Origin: Euonymus europaeus
Lineage: Eukaryota > Streptophyta > Magnoliopsida > Celastrales > Celastraceae
Length of the DNA: 64,000 nt
NCBI GenBank assembly: GCA_963580455.1
Contig: OY756963.1
Coordinates: forward strand, 14,341,555-14,405,554
Direction: 5' to 3'
Under the pieces are notes generated by a model. The model was given only the letters and a program-made list of their open reading frames with translations. It was not told the origin of the DNA and searched no databases. Shown here piece after piece: positions 1-13,080 of this stretch. How positions within the stretch are numbered: position 1 is the stretch's first letter; each line of letters begins with the position of its first letter. The translations under genes and the position numbers were made by a program.

Positions 1-1600
1 AGAGTTGAGAAAATTCGGTCCATCCAAGTTGATCGGTGTACAATTTTTAATGTTCTTCTATGTCAAATTTTACGAGGATAAGCTTCCTAGATTATTTCGA
101 TGCCAAAACATTAACTTTCTATGAGAAATGGACAAAACCGTTAAAAGCACCTTCATAGAGAGAGTTGAGCAACTTCGGACCATCAAAGTTGCTCGGTGCA
201 CACTTTTTATTGTTCTTCTATGTCAAATTTTATGAGTATAAGATTCCTAGATTATTTCGATGCCAAAATCCCAGTTTTCTATGACAAATGGATAAACCGT
301 TAAATGCTCCTCCTTAGAGAGAGTTGAGAAAATTCGAACCATCCAAGTTGCTCGGTGTACAATTTTTAATGTTCTTCTATGTCAAATTTTACGAGTATAA
401 GCTTCCTAGATTATTTCGATGCCAAAACATTAAATTTCTATGAGAAATGGAAAAAACCGTTAAAAGCACCTCCATAGAGAGAGTTGAGCAACTTCGGACC
501 ATCAAAGTTGTTCGGTGTACACTTTTTAATGTTCTTCTATGTCAAATATTAAGAGTATAATACTTCCTAGATTATTTCGATGACAAACACTAACTTTCTA
601 TGACAAATGGACAAAGCCGTTAAGGGCTTATCCATAGGGAGAGTTGAGCAACTTCGAACCATAAAAGTTGCTCGGTGTACAATTTTTACTATTCTTCTAT
701 GTCAAATTTTATGAGTATAGCCTTCCTAGATTATTTCGATCCCAAAATCCAAAGTTTCTACGACAAATGGACAAAATGATTAAAAGCTCCTCCATAGAGA
801 GAGTTATACAACAGCTGACCATCAAAGTTGATCGGTGTGCACTTTTTATTGTTCTTCTATGTCAACTTTTACGAGTTTAAACTTCCTAGATTGTTTCGAT
901 GCCAAAACATTAACTTTCTATGAGAAATGGACAAAACCGTTAAAAGCACCTTCATAGAGAGAGTTGAGCAACTTCGGACCATCAAAGTTGCTCGGTGTAC
1001 ACTTTTTAATGTTCTTCTATGTCAAATTTTACGAGTATAAGCTTCCTGGATTATTTCGATGACAAACATTAACTTTCTTTGACAAATGGACAAAACTGTT
1101 AAAAGCTCCTCCATAGAGAGAGTTGAGCAACTTCAGACCATCAAAGTTGCTCGTTGTACACTTTTTAATGTTCTTCTATGTCAGATTTTACGAGTATAAG
1201 CTTCCTAGATTATTTCGATGACAAAACACTAACTTTCTTTGACAAATGGACAAAATTATTAAAGACTGGTCCATAGAGTTGAGAACCTTCGGACCATCAA
1301 AGTTTCTCGGTGTACACTTTTTATTGTTCTTGTACGTCAAATTTTATGAGTATAACCATCCAAAATTATTTCGATGGCAAAACACCAACTTTCAATGACA
1401 AATGGACAAAACCGTTAAAAGCTCCGCCAAAGAGAGATATGAGAAACTTCAGACTATCAAAGCTGCTCGGTGCACACTTTTTATTGTTCTTCTATGTCAA
1501 ATTTTATGAGTATAAGCTTCCTAGATTATTTCGATGCCAAAATCCCAGTTTTCTACGACAAATGGACAAAACCGTTAAAAACTCTTCCATAGAGAGATTT
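1..1600. repeat. Satellite family A, left segment (about 10 monomers)
   Basis: Head-to-tail tandem copies of a 160-bp AT-rich monomer. Recognisable blocks in order are GAGAGAGTTGAGCAACTTCG, CATCAAAGTTGCTCGGTG, a T-rich TACACTTTTTATTGTTCTTC stretch, TATGTCAAATTTTACGAG, AAGCTTCCTAGATTATTTCG, then AAACACTAACTTTCTATG, CAAATGGACAAAACCG and TTAAAAGCTCCTCCATA. The array enters from the left edge of the window and stops at a transposon insertion. The segment resembles about 3850-5600 once that insertion is discounted, which implies an 11-monomer (about 1760-bp) older higher-order period. The period follows directly from the sequence; a centromeric or pericentromeric location is inferred. Confidence 0.95.
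1596..1600. repeat. Target-site duplication, left copy (GATTT)
   Basis: GATTT at 1596-1600 directly precedes the TGTGACG terminus, and GATTT recurs at 3846-3850 directly after the TTTCACA terminus. Removing the insert plus one copy restores a continuous satellite monomer (CATAGAGAGATTTGAGAAAC). Confidence 0.9.
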
Positions 1601-3845
1601 TGTGACGCCCCGGTCCGGGCACGCCCCGGGTGCCCTCCGGCACCGTCCTAGGCCACTAGTGCGATCATCCGGCGAACCGGAAATCCGGCGGCATCTCCCC
1701 GTATATTGGGGAGTCCCCGCCTGCATCAGAAAACACGCAGTAATAAATATACAATCCATCACACTAGCAACCTAGCTAGGCCTCAGGCCTCAATCACATG
1801 CAATCCTGATCCTAGGGGGACTCAGGCCATCCACTACCAGCATGCACAAACTGATAGTAATAATCAAATCATCAGATTCATAATATCATATAACCACACA
1901 ATCAACTCAGCATACATTATGCATACACCCTCTGGTGCCAAATGGTTATAAGAATATCATGAATAAACATCAACACATCATATACAAAATACGTGCTTAG
2001 AGTATCTCTCTAGCACCCACATCCTACCCAGGGCCATCCATGTCACATCCCGCTCTCACTGATCCGCTCCACTAGTACCTGTACCTGTACCAGTATCACC
2101 TGTGGGAAGGAATGAAAGTAAAGGGTGAGCAAGAAGCTCAGTAGGGTATGAGTAACATGAGTATAAGGCCGAATCGGAAACGATAGGCTATGCAACAATA
2201 TGAAACCTACCACATGCACATAAACTCAACAATCACATAGAACATCAACCCGGGCAATCCCCTCAATGAGCAACCTCATCGATACCATGGCTCGTTCCAT
2301 GTAATATCGAACGTGAGCAAGCTCACCAAATCAACTCATCAATATCGTGGTCGCTAACCATGACTATTGAACAGGAGCAAGCTCCCCAACATCAAACGCT
2401 CTTGGATTACCCGGTTGCGTGACTCTACCACGCCCGCACCACTCCAGGCAAGTCCCTCATGAACCATACCTCTAGTGCGTTATCCTACTTGGAGTTCACA
2501 TGACTCAGTGGTAACTCTCATCACCTCGTCCTCCCTCCAAGTAGCTTTCAAGAAACCTAAGGAGCCCCGAGTCCATACCTGGTCCCCCATGCAACTCTAA
2601 TGCATTATGTCATGACATGTTGAATAGATATATATATGAACAACCTACATATATATACATAACTACCATGATGCATGAACGGAAATCACATCGTGTCCAT
2701 AGGAGATGGAACACACACACTCGGGTCATGCAACATCAAGAATCAACAAGAATCACAATTAGGGTTCGTTTCCCCTTAGGATCAATTAAGGAGAAAACAC
2801 AAATGGAACAACCAATGAGGAATCGAAACGCTCTTAAAATATTGAAAACGAACGATAGAAAGAATGGTTGGAAATCTCCTACCTCGTGCCGAGCAATTTA
2901 CCACAAATTCCACAATTACGTTCCTAGGGTTCCGATTTCCCAAACCTAACAATGTGGCAAAACCGAACCCATTCACACATCAATAAACAACCAACAACTC
3001 ATATAAACATCAATTAAATCCATAAATTCGAAATTACTCACCTTCTCTCTCTAGAAATTTCTCCAAAATCCTCCAAACTCAACCCAAGCTCAACTCTACT
3101 CCAAATCACAAACCAATCTACATAAACATCCAAAATCAACCTATAAACAACATATCTAAAGCATAGCACCCAACTCTTCAAGAATCTAGCAAATCTAGAA
3201 AAACCTAGAATTTCCAAAAACTAAGAAAAACTTACCAAATCACTTGAATCGACCTTGAATCTTCCTTGCTTAGCTTCAAGGATCATCAATCCACAATCTC
3301 CAAGTCAATCTCTTGCCAAAATCTCCTTCTCTCTCTTCTTCTCTCTCACTTTCTCTCTCTAGTCGGGCTCCCAAGGTGGTGAAATGCCCATAAATGTCTA
3401 AAACTAAGTTTAAAAACTGATTTCCCGATAACCGTCCGGACGCCTTAAGTGGCCGTCCGGACGCTTACCCCTTTCTCCACCCTCTGCCCACTCCGTAGGC
3501 TTAACCGTCCGGATGCCTCGGTAGGGTGTCCGGACGGTCTACTGTTCACAGCACCAAAATTTTTTCCCAAAAGTTCTGCCTCACTTCCAGCACAAACCGT
3601 TCGAACGACTGTTTAAGGCGTCCGGACGGTTCCTGTTTTCCGGAAACCCAGTTTTTCTTAATTTTATTTTCCGGCTCGGTTCAAGCTTCGATTTGATATA
3701 TTATGGGCCCAAAACGGACATGTATACTAAAAGTTATGCCCCATTTACCGAACCAAGCTCCGAAACTATTTTTCCATGATTCTGTACTTCTCGGATCATC
3801 CGTATTTCAACTCAAAACTAAAAATTCTTGGGTCGGGGTTTCACA
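1601..3845 (-). mobile_element. Solo LTR of a Ty3/gypsy-type retrotransposon
   Basis: A 2245-bp insertion in a satellite monomer, flanked by 5-bp GATTT duplications. Ends are TG...CA and form an imperfect inverted repeat: TGTGACGCCCCGGTCC on the left against TGTGAAACCCCGACCC (complement) on the right. No long reading frame, primer-binding site or second LTR is present, so this reads as one LTR left after recombination between two. Minus orientation is inferred because plant LTRs often end in GGGGCGTTACA-like sequence, as does the element at 46971. A CT-rich stretch lies near 3325-3362 and a cluster of CG-rich palindromes at 3433-3628. The Ty3/gypsy assignment rests on LTR length and termini only. 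A 2.2-kb non-autonomous element with TG/CA ends is the alternative. Confidence 0.82.
3433..3628. repeat. Cluster of CGTCCGGACG palindromes in the solo LTR
   Basis: The perfect 10-bp palindrome CGTCCGGACG occurs at 3433-3442, 3454-3463 and 3619-3628. GTCCGGAC occurs at 3528-3535 and CGTCCGGATG at 3506-3515. CGTTCGAACG at 3599-3608 is still palindromic despite two changes. Six related sites within 196 bp in otherwise AT-rich DNA could be binding sites for a dimeric factor or simply LTR sub-repeats. Confidence 0.75.
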
Positions 3846-3850
3846 GATTT
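3846..3850. repeat. Target-site duplication, right copy (GATTT)
   Basis: Partner of 1596-1600. The satellite resumes in register immediately after it. Confidence 0.9.
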
Positions 3851-5600
3851 GAGAAACTTCGAACCATCTAAGTTGCTCGGTACACACTTTTTATTGTTCT
3901 TCTACGTCAAATTTTACGAGCATAAGCTTCCTAGATTATTTCGATACCAAAACACCAATTTTTTTTTATGACAAATGGAGAAAACCGTTAAAAGCTCCTC
4001 CATAGTGAGAGTTGTAAAAATTCGGACCATCAAAGTTTCTCGGTATACACTTTTTAATGTTCTTCTATGTCAAATTTTATGAGTATAAGCTTCCTAGAAT
4101 ATTTCGACGACAAAACACTAACTTTCTATGACAAATGGACAAAATTGTTAAAGGCTCCTCCATAGAGAGAGTTGAGAACCTTCGGACCATCAAAGTTGCT
4201 CGGTGTACACTTTTTATTGTTCTTATATGTCAAATTTTATGAGTATAAGCATCCAAGATTATTTCGGTGGCAAAACACCAACTTTCTATGACTAATGGAC
4301 AAAACCGTTAAAAGCTCCTCCATAGAGAGAGATGAGAAACTTCGGACCATCAAAGTTGCTCGGTGCACAATTTTTATTGTTCTTCTATGTCAAATTTTAT
4401 GAGTATAAGCTTCCTAGATTATTTCGATGCCGAAATCCCAGGTTTCTATGGCAAATGGACAAAACCGTTAAAAGCTTCTCTATAAAGAGAGTTGAGAAAC
4501 TTCGGACCATCTAAGATGCTCGGTGCACACTTTCTATTGTTCTTCTATGTGAAATTTTACGAGCGTAACCTTCCAAAACTATTTCGAAGACAAAACACTA
4601 ACTTTCTATGGCAAATGGACAAAGCCGTTAAAAGCTCCTCCATAGAGAGAGTTGAGAAAATTCGGACCATCCAAGTTGCTCGGTGTACAATTTTTAATGT
4701 TCTTCTATGTCAAATTTTACGAGTATAAGCTTCCTAGATTATTTCGATGCCAAAACATTAACTTTCTATGAGAAATAGACAAAACCGTTAAAAGCACCTT
4801 CATAGAGAGAGTTGAGCAACTTCAGACCATAAAAGTTGCTCGGTGTACACTTTTTAATGTTCTTCTATGTGAAATTTTATGAGTATAAGCTTCCTAGATT
4901 ATTTTGATGACAAACACTAACTTTCTATGACAAATGGACAAAGCCGTTAAAGCTCATCCATAGGGGGAGTTGAGCAACTTCGGACCATCAAAGTTGCTCG
5001 GTGTACAATTTTTAATCTTTTTCTATAACAAATTTTATGAGTATAAGCTTCATAGATTATTTTGATCCCAAAAGCCAAAGTTTCTATGACAAATGGACAA
5101 AACTGTTAAAAGCTCCTCCATAGAGAGTTGAGCAACTTCAGACCATCAAAGTTGCTCGGTGTAGACTTTTTAATGTTCTTCTATGTCAGATTTTACGAGT
5201 ATAAGCTTCCTAGATTATTTCGATGACAAAACATTAACTTTCTTTGACAAATGGACAAAATTGTTAAAGACTGCTCCATGAAGAGAGTTGAGAACCTTCG
5301 GACCATCAAAGTGGCTCGGTGTACACTTTTTATTGTTCTTCTACGTCAAATTTTATGAGTATAAGCATCCAAGATTATTTCGATGTCAAAACACGAACTT
5401 TCTATGACAAATGGACAAAACCGTTAAAAACTCCACCATAGAGAGATATGAGAAACTTCAGACTATCAAAGTTGCTCGGTGCACACCTTTTATTGTTCTT
5501 CTATGTCAAATTTTATGAGTATAAGATTCCTAGATTATTTCGATGCCAAAATCCCAGTTTTCTATGACAAATGGACAAAACCGTTAAAATCTCTTCCATA

Positions 5601-7040
5601 GAGAGAGTTGGGCAACTTCGGGCCATCTAAGTTGCTCGGCGCACACTTTTTGTTGTTCTTCTACGTCAAATTTTACGAGCATAAGCTTCCTAGATTATTT
5701 CGATGCCAAATCACCAATTTTCTATGACAAATGGAGAAAACCGTTAAAAGCTCCTCCATAGAGAGAGTTGAGCAACTTTGGACCATCAAAGTTGCTCGGT
5801 GTACACCTTTTAATGTTCTTCTATGTCAAATTTTACGAGTATAAGCTTCTTAGATTATTTCGATGACAAAACACTAACTTTCTATGACAAATGGACAAAA
5901 TTGTTAAAGGCTCATCCATAGAGAGAGTTGAGAACCTTCGGACCATCAAAGTTGCTCGGTGTACACTTTTTATTGTTCTTCTACATCAATTTTTATGAGT
6001 ATAAGCATCCAAGATTATTTCGATGACAAAACACCAACTTTCTATGACTAATGGACAAAACCGTTAAAAGCTCCTCTATAGAGAGAGATGAGAAACTTCG
6101 GACCATCAAAGTTGCTCGGTGCACACTTTTTATTGTTCTTCTATATCAAATTTCATGAGTATAAGCTTCCTCGATTATTTCGAGGCCGAAATCCCAGTTT
6201 TCTATGACAAATGGACAAAACCGTTAAAAGCTTCTCCATAAAGAGAGTTGAGCAACTTCGGACCATCTAAGTTGCTCGGTGCACACTTTTTATTGTTCTT
6301 CTATGTCAAATTTTATGAGCGTAAGCTTCCAAAATTATTTCGATGACAAAACACTAACTTTCTATGACAAATGGACAAAGCCGTTAAAAGCTCCTCCATA
6401 GAGAGAGTTGAGAAAATTCGGTCCATCCAAGTTGATATGTGTACAATTTTTAATGTTTTTCTATGTCAAATTGTACGAGGATAAGCTTCCTAGATTATTT
6501 CGATGCCAAAACATTAACTTTCTATGAGAAATGGACAAAACCGTTAAAAGCACCATCATAGAGAGAGTTGAGCAACTTCGGACCATCAAAGTTGCTCGGT
6601 GTACACTTTTTAATGTTCTTCTATGTCAAATTTTACGAGCATAAGCTTCCTAGATTATTTTGATGACAAACACTAACTTTCTATGACAAATGGACAAAGC
6701 CGTTAAAAGTTCATCCATAGGGAGAGTTGAGCAACTTCGGACCATCAAAGTTGCTCGGTGTACAATTTTTACTGTTCTTCTATGTCAAATTTTATTAGTA
6801 TAAGCTTCATAGATGATTTTCATCCCAAAATCCAACGTTTCTATGACAAATGGACAAATTTATTTAAAGCTCCTCCATAGAGAGAGTTATACAACGTCGG
6901 ACCATCAAAGTTGATCGGTGTGAACTTTTTTAGGTTCTTTTACGTCAAATTTTACGAGTATAAGTTTTCTAGATTATTTCCATTCCAAAACATTAACTTT
7001 CTATGAGAAATGAACAAAACCATTAAAAGCACCTCCATAG
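5601..7040. repeat. Higher-order repeat, 9 monomers, copy 1 (1440 bp)
   Basis: Matches 7041-8480 at a constant offset of 1440 bp (9 x 160). Shared private variants include GAGGCCGAAATCCCAG near 6183, GTTGATATGTGTAC near 6431 and TTTCCATTCCAAAACA near 6977. This is a local duplication of a nine-monomer block, presumably by unequal crossing over. Confidence 0.88.
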
Positions 7041-8480
7041 AGAGAGTTGAGCAACTTCGGACCATCGAAGTTGCTCGGTGTACACTTTTTCTTGTTCTTC
7101 TACGTCAAATTTTACGAGCATCAGCTTCCTAGATTATTTCGATGCCAAAACACCAATTTTCTATGACAAATGGAGAAATACGTTAAAAGCTCCTCCGTGG
7201 AGAGAGTTGAGCAACTTTGGACCATCAAAGTTGCTCGGTGTACACTTTCTAATGTTCTTCTATGTCAAATTTTGCGAGTATAAGCTTCCTAGATTATTTC
7301 GATGACAAAAATACTAACTTTCTATGACAAATGGACAAAATTGTTAAAGGCTCCTCCATAGAGAGAGTTGAGAACCTTCGGACTATCAAAGTTGCTCGGT
7401 GTACACTTTTCATTGTTCTTCTACATCAACTTTTATGAGTATAAGCATCCAAGATTATTTCGATGGCAAAACACCAACTTTCTATGACTAATGGACAAAA
7501 CCGTTAAAAGCTCCTCTATAGAGAGAGATGAGAAACTTCGGACCATCAAAGTTGCTCGGTGCACACTTTTTATTGTTCTTCTATGTCAAATTTCATCAGT
7601 ATAAGCTTCCTAGATTATTTGGAGGCCGAAATCCCAGTTTTCTATGACAAATGGACAAAACCGCTAAAAGCTTCTCCATAAAGAGAGTTGAGCAACTTCG
7701 GACCATCTAAGTTGCTCGGTGCACACTTTTTATTGTTCTTCTATGTCAAATTTTATGAGCGTAAGCTTGCAAAATGATTTCAATGACAAAACACTAACTT
7801 TCTATGACAAATGGACAAAGCCGTTAAAAGCTCCTCCATAGAAAGAGTTGAGAAAATTCGGTCCATCCAAGTTGATATGTGTACAATTTTTAATGTTTTT
7901 CTATGTTAAATTTTACGAGGATAAGCTTCCTAGATTATTTCGATGCCAAAACATTAACTTTCTATGAGAAATGGACAAAACCGTTAAAAGCACCTTCATA
8001 GAGAGAGTTGAGCAACTTCGGACCATCAAAGTTGCTCGGTGTACACTTTTTAATGTTCTTCTATGTCAAATTTTACGAGCATAAGCTTCCTAGATTATTT
8101 TGATGACAAACACTAACTTTCTATGACAAATGGACAAAGCCGTTAAAAGTTCATCCATAGGGAGAGTTGAGCAACTTCGGACCATCTAAGTTGCTCGATG
8201 TACAATTTTTACTGTTCTTCTATGTCAAATTTTATGAGTATAAGCTTCATAGATGATTTTGATCCCAAAATCCAACGTTTCTATGACAAATGGACAAAAT
8301 TATTCAAAGCTCCTCCATAGAGAGAGTTATACAACGTCGGACCATCAAAGTTGATCGGTGTGCACTTTTTAATGTTCTTCTACGTCAAATTTTACGAGTA
8401 TAAGTTTCCTAGATTATTTCCATTCCAAAACATTAACTTTCTATGAGAAATGGACAAAACCGTTAAAAGCACCTCCACAG
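7041..8480. repeat. Higher-order repeat, 9 monomers, copy 2 (1440 bp)
   Basis: Copy of 5601-7040 with scattered substitutions (for example GGAGGCCG near 7621 against CGAGGCCG near 6181). After about 8480 the sequence no longer follows the unit, so there are two copies and not a longer run. Confidence 0.88.
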
Positions 8481-10389
8481 AGAGAGTTGAGCAACTTCAG
8501 ACCATCAAAGTTGCTCGGTGTACACTTTTTAATGTTTTTCTATGTCAAATTTTATGAGTATAAGCTTTCTAGATTATTTCGATGACAAACATTACCTTTC
8601 TATGACAAATGGGCAAAACTGTTAAAAGCCCCTCCATAGAGAGAGTTGGCCAACTTCGGACCATCAAAGTTGCTAGGTGTACACTTTTTAATGTTTTTCT
8701 ATGTCAGATTTTATGAGTATAAGCTTCCTGGATTATTTCGATGACAAAACTATAACTTTCTATGACAAATGGACAAATTTGTTAAAGACTGCTCCATAGA
8801 GAGAGTTGAGAACATTCGAACCATCAAAGTTGCTCGTTGTACACTTTTTATTATTCTTCTACGTCAAATTTTATGAGTATAAGCATCCAAGATTATTTCG
8901 ATGCCAAAACAACAATTTTCTATGACAAATGGACAAAACCGTTAAAAGCTCCTCCATAGAGATAGATGAGAAACTTTAGACTCTCAAAGTTGCTCGGTGC
9001 ACACTTTTTATTGTTCTTCTATGTCAAATTTAATGAGTATAAGCTTCCTAGAAAATTTCGATGGCAAAATCCCAATTTTCTATGAAAAATAGATAAAACC
9101 GTTAAAAGATCAATCATAGAGAGAGTTGAGCAACTTCGGACCATCTAAGTTGGTCGGTGCACACTTTTTATTGTTCTTCTACGTCAAATTTTACGAGCAT
9201 AAGCTTCCAAGATTATTTCGATGCCAAAACAACAATTTTCTATGACAAATGGACAAAACCGTTAAAAGCTCCTTCATAGAGAGAGTTGAGCAACTTCAAA
9301 CCATCAAAGTTGCTCGGTGTACACTTTTTAATGTTCTTCTATGTCAAATTTTACGAGTATAAGCTTTCTATATTATTTCGATGACAAACACTAACTTTCC
9401 ATGACAAATGGACAAAGCCGTTAAATGCTCATCCATAGGGAGAGTTGAGCAACTTTGGACCATTAAAGTTGCTCGGTGTACACTTTTGAATGTTCTTCTA
9501 TGTCAGATTTTACGTGTATAAGCTTCCTAGATTATTTCGATGACAAAACATCAACTTTCTATGACAAATTGACAAAATAGTTAAGGGCTTCTCCATAGAG
9601 AGAGTTGAGTACCTTCGGACTATCAAAGTTACTTGGTGTACACTTTTTATTGTTCTTCTACGTCAAATTTTATGAGTATAACCATCCAAGATTATTTCGA
9701 TGGCAAAACACTAACTTTCTATGACAAATGGACAAAACCGTTAAAAGCGCCTCCATAGAGAGAGATAAGAAACTTCGGACCATCAAAGTTGCTCAGTACA
9801 CATTTTTTAGTGTTCTTCTATGTCAAATTTTATGAGTATAAGCTTCCTAGATTATTTCGATGCCAAAATCCCAAGTTTCTATGACTAATGGACAAAACGG
9901 TTAAAAGCTCCTCCCTAGATAGAGATCAGAAACTTCGGAACATCAAAGTTGCTCGGTGCACACTTTTAAATGTTCTTCTATGTCAAATTTTATAAGTATA
10001 AGCTTCCAAGATTATTTCGTTGCCAAAACCCCAACGTTCTATGACAAATGGATAAAATTGTTAAAAGCTCCTCCATAGAGATAGTTGAGCAACTTCGGAC
10101 AATCTAAGTTGCTCGGTGCAAACTTTTTATTTTTCTTCTATGTCAAATTTTATGAGTATAAGCTTACTAGATTATTTCGATGCAAAACCCCAACTTTCTT
10201 TAACAAATGGACAAAATTGTTAAAAGTTCCTCCATAGAGAGAGATGAGCAATTCTAAGCCATCAAAGTTGCTCGTTGTACACCTTTTATTGTTCTCCTAT
10301 GTCAAACTTTACGAGTCTAAGCTCCGTACATTATTTCAATGCCGAAAGACGAACTATGTATCGCAAACGGACAAAACCGCTAAAAGCTC

Positions 10390-10403
10390 CTCCATGGATG
10401 GAG
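10390..10403. other. C-type monomer dyad CTCCAT-GG-ATGGAG (first of a series)
   Basis: A 6-bp inverted repeat around two bases, found only at the end of C-type monomers: 10390-10403, 14381-14394, 17095-17108, 21886-21899 and 27809-27822 (GG centre), and 38165-38178, 39423-39436 and 43856-43869 (AG centre). Ordinary monomers read CTCCATAGAGAGAG here and have no dyad. The copy near 25720 has one arm mutated (CTCTAT). Confidence 0.7.
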
Positions 10404-11864
10404 TTCAGCAACTTCGCACCATTAAAGTTGCTCGGTGGACACTTTTTATTGTTCTACTAAGTCAAATTTTACGAGTATAAGCTTCTAAGATTATTTCGAT
10501 GCCAAAACATTAACTTTCTATGAGAAATGGACAAAACCGTTAAGAGCACCTTCATGGAGAGAGTTGAGCAACTTCGGACCATCAAAGTTGCTTGGTGTAC
10601 ACTTTTTAATGTTCTTCTATGTCAAATTTTACGAGCATAAGCTTCCTAGATTATTTTGATGACAAACCCTAACTTTCTATGAAAAATGGACAAAGCCGTT
10701 AAAAGTTCATCCATAGGGAAAGTTGAGCAACTTCGAAACATCAAAGTTGCTCGGTGTACAATTTTTACTGTTCTTCTATGTCAAATTTTATGAGTATAAG
10801 CTTCATAGATGATTTTGATCCCAAAATCCAAAGTTTTTATGACAAATGGACAAAATTATTTTAAGCTCCTCCATAGAGAGAGTTATACAACGTCGGACCA
10901 TCAAAGTTGATCGGTGTGCACTTTTTAATGTTCTTCTACGTCAAATTTTACGAGTATAAGGTTCCTAGATTATTTCCATTCCAAAACATTATTTTTCTAT
11001 GAGAAATGGACAAAACCGTTAAAAGCACCTCTATAGAGAGAGTTGAGCAACTTCGGACCATTAAAGTTCTCGGTGTACACTTTTTAACGTTTTTCTATGT
11101 CAAATTTTACGAGTATAAGCTTCCTAGATTATTTCGATGACAAACATTACCTTTCTATGACAAATGGGAAAAACTGTTAAAAACCCCTCCATAGAGAGAG
11201 TTGGCAAACTTCGGACCATCAAAGTTCCTCGTTGTAAACTTTTTAATGTTCTTCTATGTCAGATTTTGTGAGTATAAGCTTCCTGGATTATTTCGATGAC
11301 AAAACAATAACTTTCTATGACAAATGGTCAAATTTGTTAAAGACTGCTCCATAGAGAGAGTTGAGAACATTCGAACCATCAAAGTTGCTTGTTGTACACT
11401 TTTTATTGTTCTTCTACGTCAAATTTTATGAGTACAAGCATCCAAGATTATTTCGATGGCAAAATACCAACTTTCTATGACAAATGGACAAAACTGTTAA
11501 AAGCTCTTCCATAGAGAGAGATGAGAAACTTCAGACTATCAAAGTTGCTCGGTGCACACTTTTTATTGTTCTTCTATGTCAAATTTTATGAGTATAAGCT
11601 TTCTAGCAAATTTCGATGACAAAATCCCAGTTTTCTATGAGAAATGGACAAAACCGTTAAAAGCACCTCCATAGAGAGAGTTGAGCAACTTCGGACAATC
11701 AAAGTTGCTCGGTGTACACTTTTTAACGTTTTTCTTTGTCAAATTTTACGAGTATAAGCTTCCTAGATTATTTCGATTACAAACATAACCTTTCTATGAC
11801 AAATGGGCAAAACTGTTAAAAGCCCCTCCATAGAGAGAGTTGGCCAACTTCGGACCATCAAAGT

Positions 11865-13080
11865 TGCTCGGTGTACACTTTTTATTGTTCTTCTACATAA
11901 ACTTTTATGAGTATAAGCATCCAAGATTATTTCGATGGCAAAACACCAATTTTCTATGACTAATGGACAAAACCATTAAAAGCTCCTCTATAGAGAGAGA
12001 TGAGAAACTTCGGACCATCAAAGTTCCTCGGTGAACACTTTTTATTATTCTTCTATGTCAAATTTTATGAGTATAAGCTTCCTAGATTATTTCGATGCCG
12101 AAATCCCATTTTTCTATGACAAATGGACAAAACCGTTAAAATCTTCTCCGTAAAGAGAGTTGAGCAACTTCAGACCATCTAAGTTGCTCGGTGCACACTT
12201 TTTATTGTTCTTCTATGTCAAATTTTACGAGCGTAAGCTTCCAAAATTATTTCGATGACAAAACACTAACTTTCTATGAAAAATGGACAAAGCCGTTAAA
12301 AGCTCCTTCATAGAGAGTGTTGAGAAAATTCGGTCCATCCAAGTTGATCGGTGTACAATTTTTAATGTTTTTCTATGTCAAATTTTACGAGGATAAGCTT
12401 CCAAGATTATTTCGATGCCAAAACATTAACTTTCTATGAGAAACGGACAAAACCGTTAAAAGCACCTTCATAGAGAGAGTTGAGCAACTTCGGACCATCA
12501 AAGTTGCTCGGTGTCCACTTTTTAATGTTCTTCTATGTCAAATTTTACGAGCATAAGCTTCCTAGATTATTTTGATGAAAAACACTAACTTTCTATGACA
12601 AATGGACAAAGCCGTTAAAAGTTCATCCATAGGGAGAGTTGAGCAACTTCGGACCATCAAAGTTGCTCGGTGTACAATTTTTACTGTTCTTCTATGTCAA
12701 ATTTTATGAGTATAAGCTTCATAGATGATTTTTATCCCAAAATCCAAAGTTTCTATGACAAATGGACAAAATTATTTAAAGCTCCTCCATAGAGAGAGTC
12801 ATACAACGTCGGACCATCAAAGTTGATTGGTGTGCACTTTTTAATGTTCTTCAACGTCAAATTTAACGAGTATAAGCTTCTTAGATTATTTCCATTCCAA
12901 AACATTAACTTTCTATGAGAAATGGACAAAACCGTTAAAAGCACCTCCATAGCGTGAGTTGAGCAACTTCGTACCATCAAAGTTGCTCGATGTACACTTT
13001 TTAACGTTTTTCTATGTCAAATTTTACGAGTATAAGCTTCCTAAATTATTTCGATTACAAACATAACCTTTCTATGACAA
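11865..13080. repeat. Duplicated satellite block, copy 1 (about 7.5 monomers)
   Basis: Matches 19370-20585 at a constant offset of 7505 bp, checked at 11895/19400 and 13053/20558. Shared rare variants are CTACATAAAC, GTTCCTCGGTGAACAC and GATTACAAACA. Sequence diverges on both sides, so the block ends are real edges. Confidence 0.82.

Larger units (their letters stand above)
3846..10240. repeat. Satellite family A, segment without the C-type marker monomers
   Basis: About 40 head-to-tail 160-bp monomers. Two recurrent subtypes alternate here: one with GATGCCAAAATCCCAG and one with GATGACAAACACTAAC. Monomers with GAGTTATACAACGTCGG and a TTTCCATTCCAAAACA core recur at about 6880 and 8325. The ACATTATTTCGATGCCGAAA-type monomer, common downstream of 10.2 kb, is absent. 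The segment includes the 9-monomer duplication at 5601-8480. Confidence 0.93.
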
